This document shows, one piece after another, positions 19,749 through 27,466 of a DNA stretch of 64,000 nt. A model generated the notes under the pieces. That model saw only the letters and a program-made list of their open reading frames with translations. It ran no database searches and had not been told where the DNA came from. Numbering within the stretch: position 1 is the first letter of the stretch; each line of letters opens with the position of its first letter. This DNA is from Pararhodobacter sp. SW119 (GTDB taxonomy: Bacteria > Pseudomonadota > Alphaproteobacteria > Rhodobacterales > Rhodobacteraceae). The DNA lies in NCBI RefSeq assembly GCF_017811755.1, contig NZ_JADDJF010000007.1, forward strand, positions 1 to 64,000, read 5' to 3'. Both the position numbers and the translations under genes were made by a program.

Positions 19749-20822
19749 TCACTGGTCGTAGCTGACGGTGATGCGGTCGGAAAGCGGGTAGCACTGGCAG
19801 GTCAGCACGTAGCCCTGTTCGACCTCGTAGTCCTCCAGCGCGTGGTTGACGCGCATCTCGGTCTCGCCCTCCAGCACCTTGGCGCGGCAGGTCGAGCAGA
19901 CCCCGGCCTTGCAGGCATAGGGCGCGTCCAGATCGGCCCCCAGCGCGGCATCGAGCAGGCTTTCGCCGGTCTTCGGCATGCGGAAGGTGCGGGTGGTGCC
20001 ATCGAGCGTCACCGTCGCCTCGCAGGCCTCGGCGCTGTCGGCCTGCTGGCTGACGGCCTTCTTCTTCGCGCGGCCCGGCTGGCCGCTGGCGAAAAGCTCG
20101 AACTTGATCTGCGCGTCGGTCAGGCCGTGGTCGCGCAAGGACGCGGCAATGGCCAGCATCATCGGCTCGGGCCCGCAGATGAAGGCCGCATCGACCGATG
20201 TCGGGTCCAGCCAATGGGTGAAAAGCGCCTGCATCTTCTCGGCGTCGACGCGGCCGGCGAAAAGGTCGATCTCCTGCCCCTCGGATTCCAGCACATGCAG
20301 GACCGAAAGCCGGCCGAGGTGGGTGTTCTTCAGATCCTCCAGTTCCTCGCGGAACATGATGGAGCTGATCTGGCGGTTGGCATAGACCAGCGTGAAGCGC
20401 GACTTCGGCTCGCGTTCCAGCACGGTCTTGAGGATCGACAGCACCGGCGTGATGCCGGACCCGCCGGCGAAGCCCAGGTAGTGGCGGCCCTGCCACGGGT
20501 CCAGCGGCAGGTGGAAGTTGCCCATCGGCGGCATGGCTTCCAGCACTTCGCCGGGGGCCAGGTTCTCGTTCGCCCAGGTGGAAAACGCCCCGCCATCGAC
20601 GCGCTTGATGCCGACCTTCAGGCTGCCCTCGTCCAGCCCCGCGCAGATCGAATACGACCGCCGCAACTCGGCCCCGTCGAAGTCGCGGCGAAAGGTCAGG
20701 TACTGGCCCTGGGTGAAGGCGAAGCGGTCGGCGTCATCGGGCTTCGGGCGCAGCGTCACGACCACCGCGTCGCGCGTGTCCTTCTTGACGTCGATCACCT
20801 CGAGGGGAAGAAAACGGGCCAT
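19749..20822 (-). CDS. paaE: Phenylacetyl-CoA 1,2-epoxidase reductase subunit
   Basis: A 357-residue oxidoreductase passing electrons from NADPH to the PaaAC diiron centre. An N-terminal FAD domain (LRRSYSICAG near residue 50) and NAD(P) domain (FAGGSGITPVLSIL) are followed by a plant-type 2Fe-2S domain with the cysteine cluster CKAGVCSTCRAKV and a later CQCYP. The domain order is that of known PaaE. It is 8 bp after paaD in the operon. Confidence 0.96.
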   Translation of the reverse strand: MARFLPLEVIDVKKDTRDAVVVTLRPKPDDADRFAFTQGQYLTFRRDFDGAELRRSYSICAGLDEGSLKVGIKRVDGGAFSTWANENLAPGEVLEAMPPMGNFHLPLDPWQGRHYLGFAGGSGITPVLSILKTVLEREPKSRFTLVYANRQISSIMFREELEDLKNTHLGRLSVLHVLESEGQEIDLFAGRVDAEKMQALFTHWLDPTSVDAAFICGPEPMMLAIAASLRDHGLTDAQIKFELFASGQPGRAKKKAVSQQADSAEACEATVTLDGTTRTFRMPKTGESLLDAALGADLDAPYACKAGVCSTCRAKVLEGETEMRVNHALEDYEVEQGYVLTCQCYPLSDRITVSYDQ

Positions 20823-20830
20823 CTATTGCC

Positions 20831-21349
20831 TCAGATGCATTTGAAGTAGTCGAAGGGTTCCAGGCAGGCGTTGCACTGGTACGCCGCCTTGCAGGGGGTC
20901 GATCCGAACTGGCTGACCAGCCGCGTGTCCGGCGATCCGCAGCGCGGGCAGGGGATGGTCAGCGGCTCGCCGGTCAGCCGGCGGACGCGGCCGGCGACCA
21001 CGCCCTCGGCGGCGGTGCCCTCGATCGGGGGGGCGATGCCGTAGGCGCGCAGCTTCTCCTTCGCCTCCTCGGCGATCCAGTCGGTGGACCAGGGGGGCGA
21101 GAGCTGGCGCTTCAACTCGATCCGCTCGATGCCCTTCTCGCGCAGCTTCTGCTCGATCTCGAAATTGATGACGCTGGTCGCCGGGCAGCCCGAATACGTC
21201 GGCGTCACGGTGACCACCAGCGTGTCGCCCCGCCAGTCGACATCGCGCACGATCCCCAGTTCGGTGATCGAGATCACCGGGATCTCGGGGTCGGGCACCT
21301 CGGACAGCCAGTGCCAGACGGTGTCGGTGTCCGGCTGCACGGCAGTCAC
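20831..21349 (-). CDS. paaD: Phenylacetate epoxidase maturation protein PaaD
   Basis: A 172-residue protein with an N-terminal MIP18/DUF59 domain (EVPDPEIPVISITELGIV, TYSGCPAT) and a C-terminal zinc-finger-like part with CPRCGSPDT and CNAC. PaaD is thought to help assemble iron centres of the epoxidase. The GTG at 21349 is chosen as start because it overlaps the paaC stop (GTGA); an in-frame ATG at 21382 would lie inside paaC. Operon position is canonical. Confidence 0.93.
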   Translation of the reverse strand: MTAVQPDTDTVWHWLSEVPDPEIPVISITELGIVRDVDWRGDTLVVTVTPTYSGCPATSVINFEIEQKLREKGIERIELKRQLSPPWSTDWIAEEAKEKLRAYGIAPPIEGTAAEGVVAGRVRRLTGEPLTIPCPRCGSPDTRLVSQFGSTPCKAAYQCNACLEPFDYFKCI

Positions 21350-22191
21350 CACGTGGCGCCGGGATAGGCGCGCTGCAGCCATTGCATCGAGGTCAGCAGA
21401 TGGCCCAGATCCTCGGTATGCCGGCCCTGCTTGCCGCCCTTGTGGGCGAAATCGCTGTCGGGGCGGTTGAGGGTGGCTTCGGCTAATATCTCGGCCACGG
21501 TCTCGTCCCAGGCGGGGCGGATGCCGGCGGGGTCGGGCATCAGCCCCTCATGCGCCAGCCGCACATCGACCTCGTCGGCCAGGAACATCTCGCCCGCATA
21601 GGGCCAGAGCCGCTCAAGCGCGTCCTTCATCTTGGCGTGGCTTTCCTCGGTCCCGTCGCCCAGCCGGATCACCAGATCGGCCGAGCGCTCCAGATGATAG
21701 GCGACCTCCTTGCCGGCCTTCAGCGCGATTTCCCCGATGCGGTCGTCGCTCGATCCCTCCAGCGCCTTCAGCATCGGCTGGTGCCAGGCGTCGAACAGGA
21801 ACTGGCGCATCAGCGTATGGCCGAAATCGCGGTTCGGGCGTTCGACCAGCAGCAGGTTGCGGAAATGCCAGGCGTCGCGCAGGAAGGCGAGGTCATCGGC
21901 GCTGCGGCCGTGCCCCTCGACCGTACCCGCCAAGCCCAGCCACAGCTGCGTCTGGCCGATCATGTCCAGCGCGACATTGGCCAGCGCGATGTCCTCCTCC
22001 AGCACCGGCGCGTGGCCGCACCATTCGCTGACCCGGTGGCCCAGGATCAGCGTGTTGTCGCCCATCCGCGTGAGCCCGGTGAAGAGGTCGTGTTCCGGCG
22101 AGCCGGCCGGCAGCGTCACCCGCCGGCCCTTGCCGGCGGCCTTCGCCAGCGCCTCGGCGTCGGGGGTCATGATGTCAGGCAGCGACGGCAT
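21346..22191 (-). CDS. paaC: Phenylacetyl-CoA 1,2-epoxidase subunit PaaC
   Basis: A 281-residue structural partner of the catalytic subunit PaaA. It shows the PaaC pattern: GDNTLILGHRVSEWCGHAP, EEDIALANVALDMIGQ, LRDAWHFRNLLLVERPN and KAGKEVAYHLERSADLV. The ATG at 22191 overlaps the paaB stop by one base (TGATG); a GTG three bases earlier is an alternative. It ends overlapping the paaD start. Confidence 0.95.
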   Translation of the reverse strand: MPSLPDIMTPDAEALAKAAGKGRRVTLPAGSPEHDLFTGLTRMGDNTLILGHRVSEWCGHAPVLEEDIALANVALDMIGQTQLWLGLAGTVEGHGRSADDLAFLRDAWHFRNLLLVERPNRDFGHTLMRQFLFDAWHQPMLKALEGSSDDRIGEIALKAGKEVAYHLERSADLVIRLGDGTEESHAKMKDALERLWPYAGEMFLADEVDVRLAHEGLMPDPAGIRPAWDETVAEILAEATLNRPDSDFAHKGGKQGRHTEDLGHLLTSMQWLQRAYPGATW

Positions 22192-22475
22192 CACATATGC
22201 CCCACTTCATCGGGAATGTCGTAGAAGGTCGGGTGGCGGTAGACTTTCGAATTCGACGGCTCGAACATCGGGCCCTTGTCGGACGGACTCGACGCCGTGA
22301 TGTCGGCGGACCGCACCACCCAGATCGAGACGCCCTCGTTGCGGCGGGTATAGACGTCGCGGGCGTTGTTCATCGCCATCTCGGCATCGGGCGCGTGCAG
22401 CGACCCGACATGGCGGTGGTTCAGCCCGTGCTGGCCGCGGATGAAGACCTCCCAAAGGGGCCATTCGCTGGACAT
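22191..22475 (-). CDS. paaB: Phenylacetyl-CoA 1,2-epoxidase subunit PaaB
   Basis: A 94-residue subunit that bridges PaaAC heterodimers. It matches the family: WPLWEVFIRGQHGLNHRHVG at the start and NARDVYTRRNEGVSIWVV in the middle. The ATG at 22475 has GGGAGG at about -10. An upstream in-frame ATG at 22529 lies within paaA and lacks homology, so it was rejected as the start. Confidence 0.95.
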   Translation of the reverse strand: MSSEWPLWEVFIRGQHGLNHRHVGSLHAPDAEMAMNNARDVYTRRNEGVSIWVVRSADITASSPSDKGPMFEPSNSKVYRHPTFYDIPDEVGHM

Positions 22476-22488
22476 GTCTCTGCCTCCC

Positions 22489-23466
22489 TCACTCGGTCGC
22501 GATGCGCTTGGCGGCGCGTTTCTCGGCATGCGCGACCATCGCGTCGCGCACCCAGGCGCCGTCTTCCCAGGCCTTCTGCCGCGCCTCGATCCGGTCGCGG
22601 TTGCAGGGGCCGTTGCCCTGCAGCACGTCGTAGAATTCCGACCAGTCGGGTTCCGAAAAATCGTGGCCGCCCTTCTCCTCGTTCCACTTCAGCTCGGGGT
22701 CGGGGACGGTCAGGCCCAGATATTCGGCCTGCGGCACGGTCTGGTCGACGAACTTCTGGCGCAACTCGTCATTGGTGTTGATCTTGATCTTCCAGGCCAT
22801 CGACTGCGCCGAATGCACGCTGTCCTTGTCCGACGGGCCGAACATCATCAGCGAGGGATACCAGAAGCGGTTGAGCGCATCCTGCGCCATTTCCTTTTGC
22901 TCGGGCGTGCCCTTGGCCATCTTCATCATGATGTCGTAGCCCTGCCGCTGGTGGAACGACTCCTCCTTGCAGATGCGGATCATGGCGCGCGAATAGGGGC
23001 CGAAGCTGGTGCGCTGCAGCGGCACCTGATTCATGATCGCCGCGCCATCGACCAGCCAGCCCACGGCGCCGATATCGGCCCAGGTCAGCGTCGGGTAGTT
23101 GAAGATCGACGAATACTTCATCCGCCCCGAGAGCAACATCTCGGTCATCTCGTCGCGGCTGATTCCCAGCGTTTCCGCCGCGCAGTAGAGGTAAAGGCCA
23201 TGCCCCGCCTCGTCCTGCACCTTGGCCAGCAGGATCGCCTTGCGCTCCAGCGTCGGCGCGCGGGTGATCCAGTTGCCCTCGGGCAACTGGCCCACTATTT
23301 CGGAATGCGCGTGCTGGCCGATCTGGCGGATCAGAGTCTTGCGGTACCCCTCGGGCATCCATTCCTTGGGCTCGATCTTCTCGTTTGCGTCGACCCGCGC
23401 CTGGAACGCCTCCAGCAGCGCCGGGTCGTCGTTGGTGGCTTCGGATTTCACCATCTGTGCGTACAT
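22489..23466 (-). CDS. paaA: Phenylacetyl-CoA 1,2-epoxidase catalytic subunit PaaA
   Basis: The 325-residue diiron monooxygenase subunit that epoxidises the aromatic ring of phenylacetyl-CoA. Metal-ligand motifs [10 protein letters not shown] and [11 protein letters not shown] are intact, as are the substrate-site segments around [15 protein letters not shown]. The length is normal. It lies 15 bp downstream of paaJ and 13 bp before paaB. Confidence 0.97.
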   Translation of the reverse strand: MYAQMVKSEATNDDPALLEAFQARVDANEKIEPKEWMPEGYRKTLIRQIGQHAHSEIVGQLPEGNWITRAPTLERKAILLAKVQDEAGHGLYLYCAAETLGISRDEMTEMLLSGRMKYSSIFNYPTLTWADIGAVGWLVDGAAIMNQVPLQRTSFGPYSRAMIRICKEESFHQRQGYDIMMKMAKGTPEQKEMAQDALNRFWYPSLMMFGPSDKDSVHSAQSMAWKIKINTNDELRQKFVDQTVPQAEYLGLTVPDPELKWNEEKGGHDFSEPDWSEFYDVLQGNGPCNRDRIEARQKAWEDGAWVRDAMVAHAEKRAAKRIATE

Positions 23467-23481
23467 GGTCGTTCCCTTCCG

Positions 23482-24687
23482 TCAGATCCGTTCGATGATC
23501 AGCGCGATGCCCTGACCCACGCCCACGCACATCGTGCAAAGCGCGTAGCGCCCGCCGGTCCGCTGCAACTGCCACATCGCCGTGCCGACCAGCCGCGCGC
23601 CCGACATGCCCAGCGGATGGCCCAGCGCGATGGCGCCGCCGTTGGGGTTCACGCGCGCGTCGTCGTCGGCCACGCCCAGTTGCCGCAGCACCGCCAGTCC
23701 CTGCGCGGCGAAGGCTTCGTTCAATTCTATCACATCCATCTGCCGGGTGGAGAGTTTCGTGCGCGCCATCAGCTTCTGCACCGCCGGCACCGGGCCCACG
23801 CCCATCACCCGCGGCGCGACGCCCGCCGCCGCCATGCCGACGATGCGCGCCCGCGGCGTCAGGCCCTGCGCCTGCGCCGCCGCCTCGGACGCCACGATCA
23901 GCGCCGCCGCCCCGTCATTGACGCCCGAGGCATTGCCCGCCGTCACGCTCAACTCCGGCCCATTGACGCCGCGCAGCTTGGCCAGCGCCTCGGCCGTGGC
24001 CTCGGGGCGGGGGTGCTCGTCGGTGTCGACCACCTTCGGGTCGCCCTTGCGCTGCGGGATCGTCACCGGCGCGATCTCGTCGGCAAAGCGCCCGGCGGCC
24101 TGGGCGTCGGCCCAGCGTTGCTGGCTGCGCAGCGCAAACGCGTCCTGATCCGCGCGGCTGACGCCGTAGTCGGCGGCGACATTGTCGGCGGTCTGCGGCA
24201 TCGAATCGGTGCCGTGCTCGGCCTTCATCTTCGGGTTGACGAAGCGCCAGCCGATGGTCGTGTCATGAACCGCGTTGGCGCGCGAAAACGCGGCTTCGGC
24301 CTTGGGCATCACGAAGGGCGCGCGCGACATGCTCTCGACCCCGCCCGCGATCATCAGGTCGCAATCGCCCGCCCGGATCGCCCGCGCCGCCATGCCGACC
24401 GCGTCCATGCCCGACCCGCAAAGCCGGTTGATCGTGGTCCCGGGGACCGAGATCGGCAGTCCGGCCAGAAGCGCCGCCATGCGCGCGACGTTGCGGTTGT
24501 CCTCGCCCGCCTGGTTGGCGCAGCCGTAGATCAGGTCGTCGACCGCCTCCCAGTCCACGCCCGCGTTCCGCGCCATCAGCGCGCGCAGGGGGGCGGCGGC
24601 CAGATCGTCGGCGCGCACGGACGACAGCGCGCCACCGTAGCGGCCGATTGGCGTGCGCACCGCGTCGCAGAGATAGGCATCAGTCAT
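23482..24687 (-). CDS. paaJ: 3-oxoadipyl-CoA / 3-oxo-5,6-didehydrosuberyl-CoA thiolase
   Basis: A 401-residue thiolase for the beta-oxidation-like end steps of phenylacetate breakdown (also pcaF-type). The acyl-accepting cysteine is in NRLCGSGMDAV near residue 90, and the catalytic NEAFAAQ, GGAIALGHPLGMSGAR and CVGVGQG motifs are complete. The ATG at 24687 has GGGGGAGCC ahead of it. It is the first structural gene after the putative PaaX operator. Confidence 0.93.
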   Translation of the reverse strand: MTDAYLCDAVRTPIGRYGGALSSVRADDLAAAPLRALMARNAGVDWEAVDDLIYGCANQAGEDNRNVARMAALLAGLPISVPGTTINRLCGSGMDAVGMAARAIRAGDCDLMIAGGVESMSRAPFVMPKAEAAFSRANAVHDTTIGWRFVNPKMKAEHGTDSMPQTADNVAADYGVSRADQDAFALRSQQRWADAQAAGRFADEIAPVTIPQRKGDPKVVDTDEHPRPEATAEALAKLRGVNGPELSVTAGNASGVNDGAAALIVASEAAAQAQGLTPRARIVGMAAAGVAPRVMGVGPVPAVQKLMARTKLSTRQMDVIELNEAFAAQGLAVLRQLGVADDDARVNPNGGAIALGHPLGMSGARLVGTAMWQLQRTGGRYALCTMCVGVGQGIALIIERI

Positions 24688-24735
24688 CAGGCTCCCCCCA
24701 TTGGCTGACCGTTCGGTCACGGTATAGGCATCGAT

Positions 24736-24776
24736 ATGTCACAAATCAACGAAAATTTCCTGAATTTGTGTGACAT
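24736..24776. promoter_or_regulatory. Putative PaaX operator/promoter of the paa operon
   Basis: ATGTCACA (24736-24743) and TGTGACAT (24769-24776) form a perfect inverted repeat separated by 25 bases inside an AT-rich island, 48-88 bp upstream of paaJ and directly after paaX. Long spaced inverted repeats are typical of PaaX-type repressor sites, which release on phenylacetyl-CoA. The exact protein-DNA match is inferred. Confidence 0.65.
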
Positions 24777-24781
24777 GTTAA

Positions 24782-25711
24782 TCATTCGTGCAGATCCTCC
24801 GCCGCAAGGCCCTGATCGGGCGCGGATTCGCGTGACCCGGCGTCGCCCTCCAGCGCCGCCAGTCGCGCCGACGTGATCGCGGTCGTAGCCGCCAACGGGC
24901 CGGCGGCGGCCTCGAATTGCGCGGCGACATGCGAATCGGCGGCGGGCGACAGCGCCAGATACAGCCGCGCGAACAGCCGCCGTGCCGCGTGGCCGGACCA
25001 GTCGGCGGGCAGCGCCTCGGGCGGCAGGCGCGGATCGCGCAGCAGCACCTGCCGATAGGCATGGACCAGCGCCAGCCGCGCGGTCAGCGCAGGCGCGCCG
25101 GTCAGCCGCGGCGCCCCCGCCTGCAGCGGTGCAAAGCGGGCGCGAAACGCATCATAGGCGCGGGCGTGATGGCCCAGGTCGTAGGCCCCGGCGGCGAACC
25201 CGGCCAGCAGCGGCAGCGCCCCCGCAGGCCGCGCGGCAAAGGCCAGCACGCCGGCCGGCAACGCCGCCCGCGCCGGGCCAAAGGCCAGATGCGCGCGCAG
25301 CCGAGCGTGTCCGCTGCGCTCCAGCTCCGGCATCAGCGCCTCCGCCTCGGCCTCGGGCAGCACGACGAAGCGCCAGCCGCAGGGGTCCTCGGGGCCGTAG
25401 ATGGCGCGCGCGGCGGCGGCGAACTCGGCCTCGGCGGCGGGCGCCAGCCGGTAGAACCCGCGCCGCCCGATCCGCCGGCTGACCAGCTGCCCCGCCGCGA
25501 CCAGCCGCGACACCGCCGTGCGCACCAGCGTCTCGCTGATGCCGACTGCGGCGCAGGCCTCGATGATGTTGCCGATCCAGACCTCGCCGCCGCGCGGGGC
25601 GACCACGTCGCCGTAAAGTGTCACGATGAACCCGCCCGCGCGCAACGGCAGGTCCCGCAGGATCGGGGCCAGCGGGTCGGGCCGTCTGCCCTGCCGGGGA
25701 TGCGCGGTCAT
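24782..25711 (-). CDS. paaX: PaaX-family transcriptional repressor
   Basis: A 309-residue regulator. The N-terminal winged helix is seen in GGFIVTLYGDVVAPRGGEVW and SETLVRTAVSRLVAAGQLVS RRIGRRG. The middle and C-terminal parts match PaaX-like proteins, e.g. WRFVVLPE and LVHAYRQVLLRDPRLPPEALP-ADWSG. It is encoded just upstream of the operon it most likely represses; the inverted repeat at 24736-24776 lies between its stop and paaJ. In phenylacetate systems the inducer is phenylacetyl-CoA. Confidence 0.92.
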   Translation of the reverse strand: MTAHPRQGRRPDPLAPILRDLPLRAGGFIVTLYGDVVAPRGGEVWIGNIIEACAAVGISETLVRTAVSRLVAAGQLVSRRIGRRGFYRLAPAAEAEFAAAARAIYGPEDPCGWRFVVLPEAEAEALMPELERSGHARLRAHLAFGPARAALPAGVLAFAARPAGALPLLAGFAAGAYDLGHHARAYDAFRARFAPLQAGAPRLTGAPALTARLALVHAYRQVLLRDPRLPPEALPADWSGHAARRLFARLYLALSPAADSHVAAQFEAAAGPLAATTAITSARLAALEGDAGSRESAPDQGLAAEDLHE

Positions 25712-25805
25712 GGCGGCCTCCTGCCTCGGGTCATGGCCCTATCGTGCCACAAAACCGGGCGGTTGATACAGGGGGATTGGGGTGCAAAACGGGAACGTGC
25801 GCCCG

Positions 25806-26417
25806 TCAGCCCGCCGCCGGTCCCAGGTGGCGGTCCAGGATCGCCGCGACCATCTCGGCGGCCAGCGCCGGGACCTGTGCGCGCGGCGTGCGGGCGATGT
25901 CGACGAAGGCGATCAGCGCCTCGATCCCGGTCGCCGCCGACAGCTGCGCCACCAGCCGTCGCGCCTGCGCCTCGGGCAGGGGGGATGCGAAATCTTCCAG
26001 CGCGCGCTGGAAATAGGCGACGCGGCGCGCGCCGCGGCGCGGGGCCGGGCTGTTGGCGGGGCCGGCGGCGGCATGGGCGATCAGCTGGCGAAAGCTCTCC
26101 TCGTTCTCCAGCGTCAACTGCATCATGAAACCCGCGATCGCCGCCAGACGGGCGCGCAAGTCGGCGGTTCCGGCCACCACCGCCTCGTAGGGGGCGACGC
26201 GCAGGTCCAGCCCGGCCTCCACCGCCAGCGCCTGCGGGTCCGAGAAATAGCGATAGGCCGTCGCCCGCGACACCCCGACCAACCCGGCGGCAGCGGCCAC
26301 GGTCACCGGTTCGCCCTGCGCCATCAGCTGCCGCGCGCCGTCCAGTATCGCCTCGCGCGTGCGCTGGCGCTGGTTGGGGCGGGGATGCGCGGTTCGGGTC
26401 TCGGCGGTCTGGGACAC
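25806..26417 (-). CDS. TetR-family regulator
   Basis: About 203 residues with an N-terminal HTH (RTREAILDGARQLMAQGE, GVSRATAYRYFSDPQAL) and a variable C-terminal ligand domain. It is divergent from the cupin gene. I use the GTG at 26417; an ATG at 26456 would add 13 residues and would place the 16-bp palindrome 26440-26455 inside the first codons, whereas the GTG leaves it between the genes where an operator belongs. The ligand is unknown. Confidence 0.85.
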   Translation of the reverse strand: MSQTAETRTAHPRPNQRQRTREAILDGARQLMAQGEPVTVAAAAGLVGVSRATAYRYFSDPQALAVEAGLDLRVAPYEAVVAGTADLRARLAAIAGFMMQLTLENEESFRQLIAHAAAGPANSPAPRRGARRVAYFQRALEDFASPLPEAQARRLVAQLSAATGIEALIAFVDIARTPRAQVPALAAEMVAAILDRHLGPAAG

Positions 26418-26439
26418 GGCGGTCTCGCTTTTTTGGTAT

Positions 26440-26455
26440 TGAGACAAATGTCTCA
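26440..26455. promoter_or_regulatory. Putative TetR operator
   Basis: TGAGACA-AA-TGTCTCA is a palindrome with perfect 7-bp arms in the AT-rich gap between the TetR gene and the cupin gene. A further TGAGACTT (minus strand, 26466-26473) repeats one half-site. TTGAGA at 26439-26444 could serve as a -35 box for the cupin operon, so binding would block it. Confidence 0.6.
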
Positions 26456-26515
26456 TTATGATACTCAAGTCTCACAAATCGAATCGTTCCCGTCAACCCA
26501 AATCCGGAGCTTTCC

Positions 26516-26989
26516 ATGACTGCCCCCGTTTCCCGCACCTATGATGTGTTCGGGCTGCTTCTGAAATTCCGCGTCCTCCCCGAAGAGGTCGCGGGCAAGT
26601 TCTGCCTGGTTGAAGCCGTGGTGCCCCCCGGCCTCGGCGCGCCGATGAACGCGCATCCCGGCGAGTCCGAGTGTTTCCACGTCCTCGAAGGGCAGTTCGA
26701 CTTCACCATCGACGGCGCCACCCGCCGGGCTGGTGCGGGCGAAATCGTCGTCGTCCCCGAGGGGGCGGCCCATGCCTTCGCTTGCACCGGCGCCGTGCCG
26801 GGCCGGCTGGCGATCATCAACGCGCCGGGGCGGATGCATGTCGACTTCTTCACCGGCGTCGGCCGGCCGCTGGATGACACGGTCGAGGCGCCGCAGCCGC
26901 CGGCCGGGCCCCCCGACATGGCGCGGGTGATGCAGGTGGCGCAGGCGGTCGGCATGACCCTGCTGCCCCCGAAGGTGGAGGTGGCGTGA
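26516..26989 (+). CDS. Cupin-domain protein
   Basis: A 157-residue single-domain cupin. The two conserved cupin motifs are visible: PMNAHPGESECFHVLEGQF and GEIVVVPEGAAHAF. The metal-binding set appears to be H-x-x-x-E...H, with H47 in NAHPGESE, H55 in CFHVL and H82 near AAHAF. It overlaps the following small membrane-protein gene by one base (TGATG). Regulation by the divergent TetR protein is likely. The enzymatic role, if any, is unknown. Confidence 0.85.
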   Translation: MTAPVSRTYDVFGLLLKFRVLPEEVAGKFCLVEAVVPPGLGAPMNAHPGESECFHVLEGQFDFTIDGATRRAGAGEIVVVPEGAAHAFACTGAVPGRLAIINAPGRMHVDFFTGVGRPLDDTVEAPQPPAGPPDMARVMQVAQAVGMTLLPPKVEVA

Positions 26990-27408
26990 TGGCGGCTATC
27001 TCCTTCGATCCGCCCCTGCGCCGCGCGAGACCGGGGGCGTTGCCCTGGGTGGCGCGGCTCCAGTTGGGCGCGGCGCTTCTTTGGATGCTGGCGGGGCTGG
27101 CGCTGGGGCTGGCCATGGCGGCGTCGGGCGATTTCGCGCTGCGCAGCGTGCATAGCCATGTGCAACTGCTGGGCTGGGTGACGCTGTGCCTGACCGGGCT
27201 AACCTACGCGGTGCTGCCGGACGCGGCCGTCAGCATGCTGGCGCGCTGGCATGTGGCGCTGCACAATATCGGCCTGCCGGTGATGGTGACGGCGCTGGCT
27301 GCGCATCATTCCGGTCTGCCGGCGGCCGAGCCGTTCATCGCGCTGGGCTCGATCCTAGCCTTCGGCGGCCTGGTGGCTTTCGCGCTGGCCGTGCGCCGGG
27401 TGCTCTGA
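26989..27408 (+). CDS. Small membrane protein with HSHxQLLGW haem-oxidase-like motif
   Basis: About 139 residues with four predicted hydrophobic segments. The motif VHSHVQLLGWVTLCLTG resembles the helix of haem-copper (cbb3-type) oxidase subunit I and NnrS-like proteins that places haem-ligating histidines; further histidines occur in RWHVALHNIG and ALAAHHSGLP. It lacks the length and other conserved residues of an oxidase, so it is not a terminal oxidase. Such short homologues are known only as uncharacterised proteins. It is coupled to the cupin gene (TGATG at 26987-26991; a GTG at 26986 is an alternative start). Confidence 0.75.
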   Translation: MAAISFDPPLRRARPGALPWVARLQLGAALLWMLAGLALGLAMAASGDFALRSVHSHVQLLGWVTLCLTGLTYAVLPDAAVSMLARWHVALHNIGLPVMVTALAAHHSGLPAAEPFIALGSILAFGGLVAFALAVRRVL

Positions 27409-27466
27409 CCCCGGGCCAAACCCGACCGGGACGGCGCGGTCGACTGCGCCGGCCCGGCCCCCCTCC

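Noticed and set aside
22366-24708. 780-residue plus-strand open frame
   Set aside because: Antisense of paaA, paaB and paaJ; no recognisable domain.
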